NCBI GenBank assembly: GCA_021604925.1
Contig: BQJX01000170.1
Coordinates: 1-6,469, forward strand
DNA length: 6,469 bases
Source: Gemmatimonadota bacterium
Lineage (GTDB): Bacteria; ARS69
Reading direction: 5' to 3'
Shown here: positions 6,188 to 6,469 of the stretch, in pieces
Position numbering within the stretch: position 1 is the stretch's first letter
Layout: each line of letters opens with the position of its first letter
Notes under the pieces: model-generated
What the model was told of the DNA's origin: nothing
What the model saw: only the letters and a program-made list of their open reading frames with translations
The model's database searches: none
Made by a program: the position numbers and the translations under genes

Positions 6188-6469
6188 TTACGGAGTCGCC
6201 AGCGTGTAGGTCACGGTTGCCGAGATCGGGTTGGTCGGCGTGTAGAACTGCGGCCCGATCGCGTAGCTCGTGTTGATGAGCAGGCCGTTGTTCGGCGAGC
6301 CGATGCCGCCGCGGTTCGAGATGCGCGGACCGCTCAGGATCTGCACGCCGCCGGACACATCGTCGATCGTGGCGCTGAAGATCGGCTCTTCGTCCACGTC
6401 CTTCGCGGCCGCCGCCGGATCGCTCCCGAATCCCGCCGTGATCGAGGAACCCGCCGCCGGGTCGCCAAA
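6188..6469 (-). CDS. C-terminal part of a secreted subunit-like protein (5' end beyond window)
   Basis: The frame is open to the right edge, so only the last 93 residues are seen. An in-frame GTG at 6397 is internal: the homology to the downstream paralogue starts before it, at DP-x4-AK (residues 17-23 of the fragment). Shared signatures are DP...AK...D-x-EP-x-F-x-x-TI (17-35) and IGPQFYTPTN (71-80), followed by a final strand SATVTYTL. That ending alternates hydrophobic and polar residues like the last strand of pilus subunits and other Ig-like secreted proteins, though the Gly placement of classical chaperone-recognised pilins is not seen. It ends with TAA only a few nucleotides before the longest possible start of the next gene, so both belong to one minus-strand operon with the chaperone. 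The function is unknown; a repeated surface or matrix subunit is my inference. Confidence 0.65.
   Translation of the reverse strand, partial: FGDPAAGSSITAGFGSDPAAAAKDVDEEPIFSATIDDVSGGVQILSGPRISNRGGIGSPNNGLLINTSYAIGPQFYTPTNPISATVTYTLATP

Overview
The window is about two-thirds GC and comes from a diderm (Gram-negative-type) bacterium. One gene product is an outer-membrane beta-barrel and several others carry Sec signal peptides. The architecture (HDOD regulator, SdrD_B-like outer-membrane protein, PapD-like chaperone) would suit a poorly studied environmental phylum such as Eisenbacteria or Gemmatimonadota, or a myxobacterial relative. No taxonomic marker is present, so that assignment is a guess.

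Layout. (1) 1-1494, plus strand: 3' part of an outer-membrane barrel protein ending in two SdrD_B/carboxypeptidase-regulatory-like Ig-type repeats with Asp-rich, probably calcium-binding loops. (2) 1625-3211, plus strand: a cytoplasmic signalling protein with an N-terminal pseudo-receiver-like domain and a C-terminal HDOD domain. (3) 3404-4387, plus strand: a secreted metallo-beta-lactamase-fold hydrolase with a full zinc ligand set. Its own promoter overlaps a perfect 7-4-7 palindrome that looks like a repressor operator. (4) A perfect 13-bp inverted repeat at 4437-4490 separates the plus-strand genes from a convergent minus-strand operon. (5) Minus-strand operon, read from the right edge leftwards: a truncated secreted-subunit-like gene (6188-6469), a paralogue of it (5408 to about 6085), and a PapD-like periplasmic chaperone (4527-5396). 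The last junction is tight: the stop codon of the paralogue overlaps the chaperone ribosome binding site.

How the genes may work together. The minus-strand operon (two related exported beta-rich proteins plus a PapD-like chaperone) resembles the subunit and chaperone part of a chaperone-usher surface-structure locus. The subunits match no fimbrial family I recognise and share their own signature (DP-x4/5-AK-x-x-D-x-EP and GPQF[FY]TPTN). The outer-membrane barrel protein at the left edge could be the matching secretion or anchoring component, but it lies on the other strand about 3 kb away, so that link is inference. The HDOD and metallo-hydrolase genes look like independent insertions between the two halves.

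No RNA gene, CRISPR array, transposase or attachment site was seen. The long open frames antisense to genes 2 and 3 are shadows of high-GC coding sequence.
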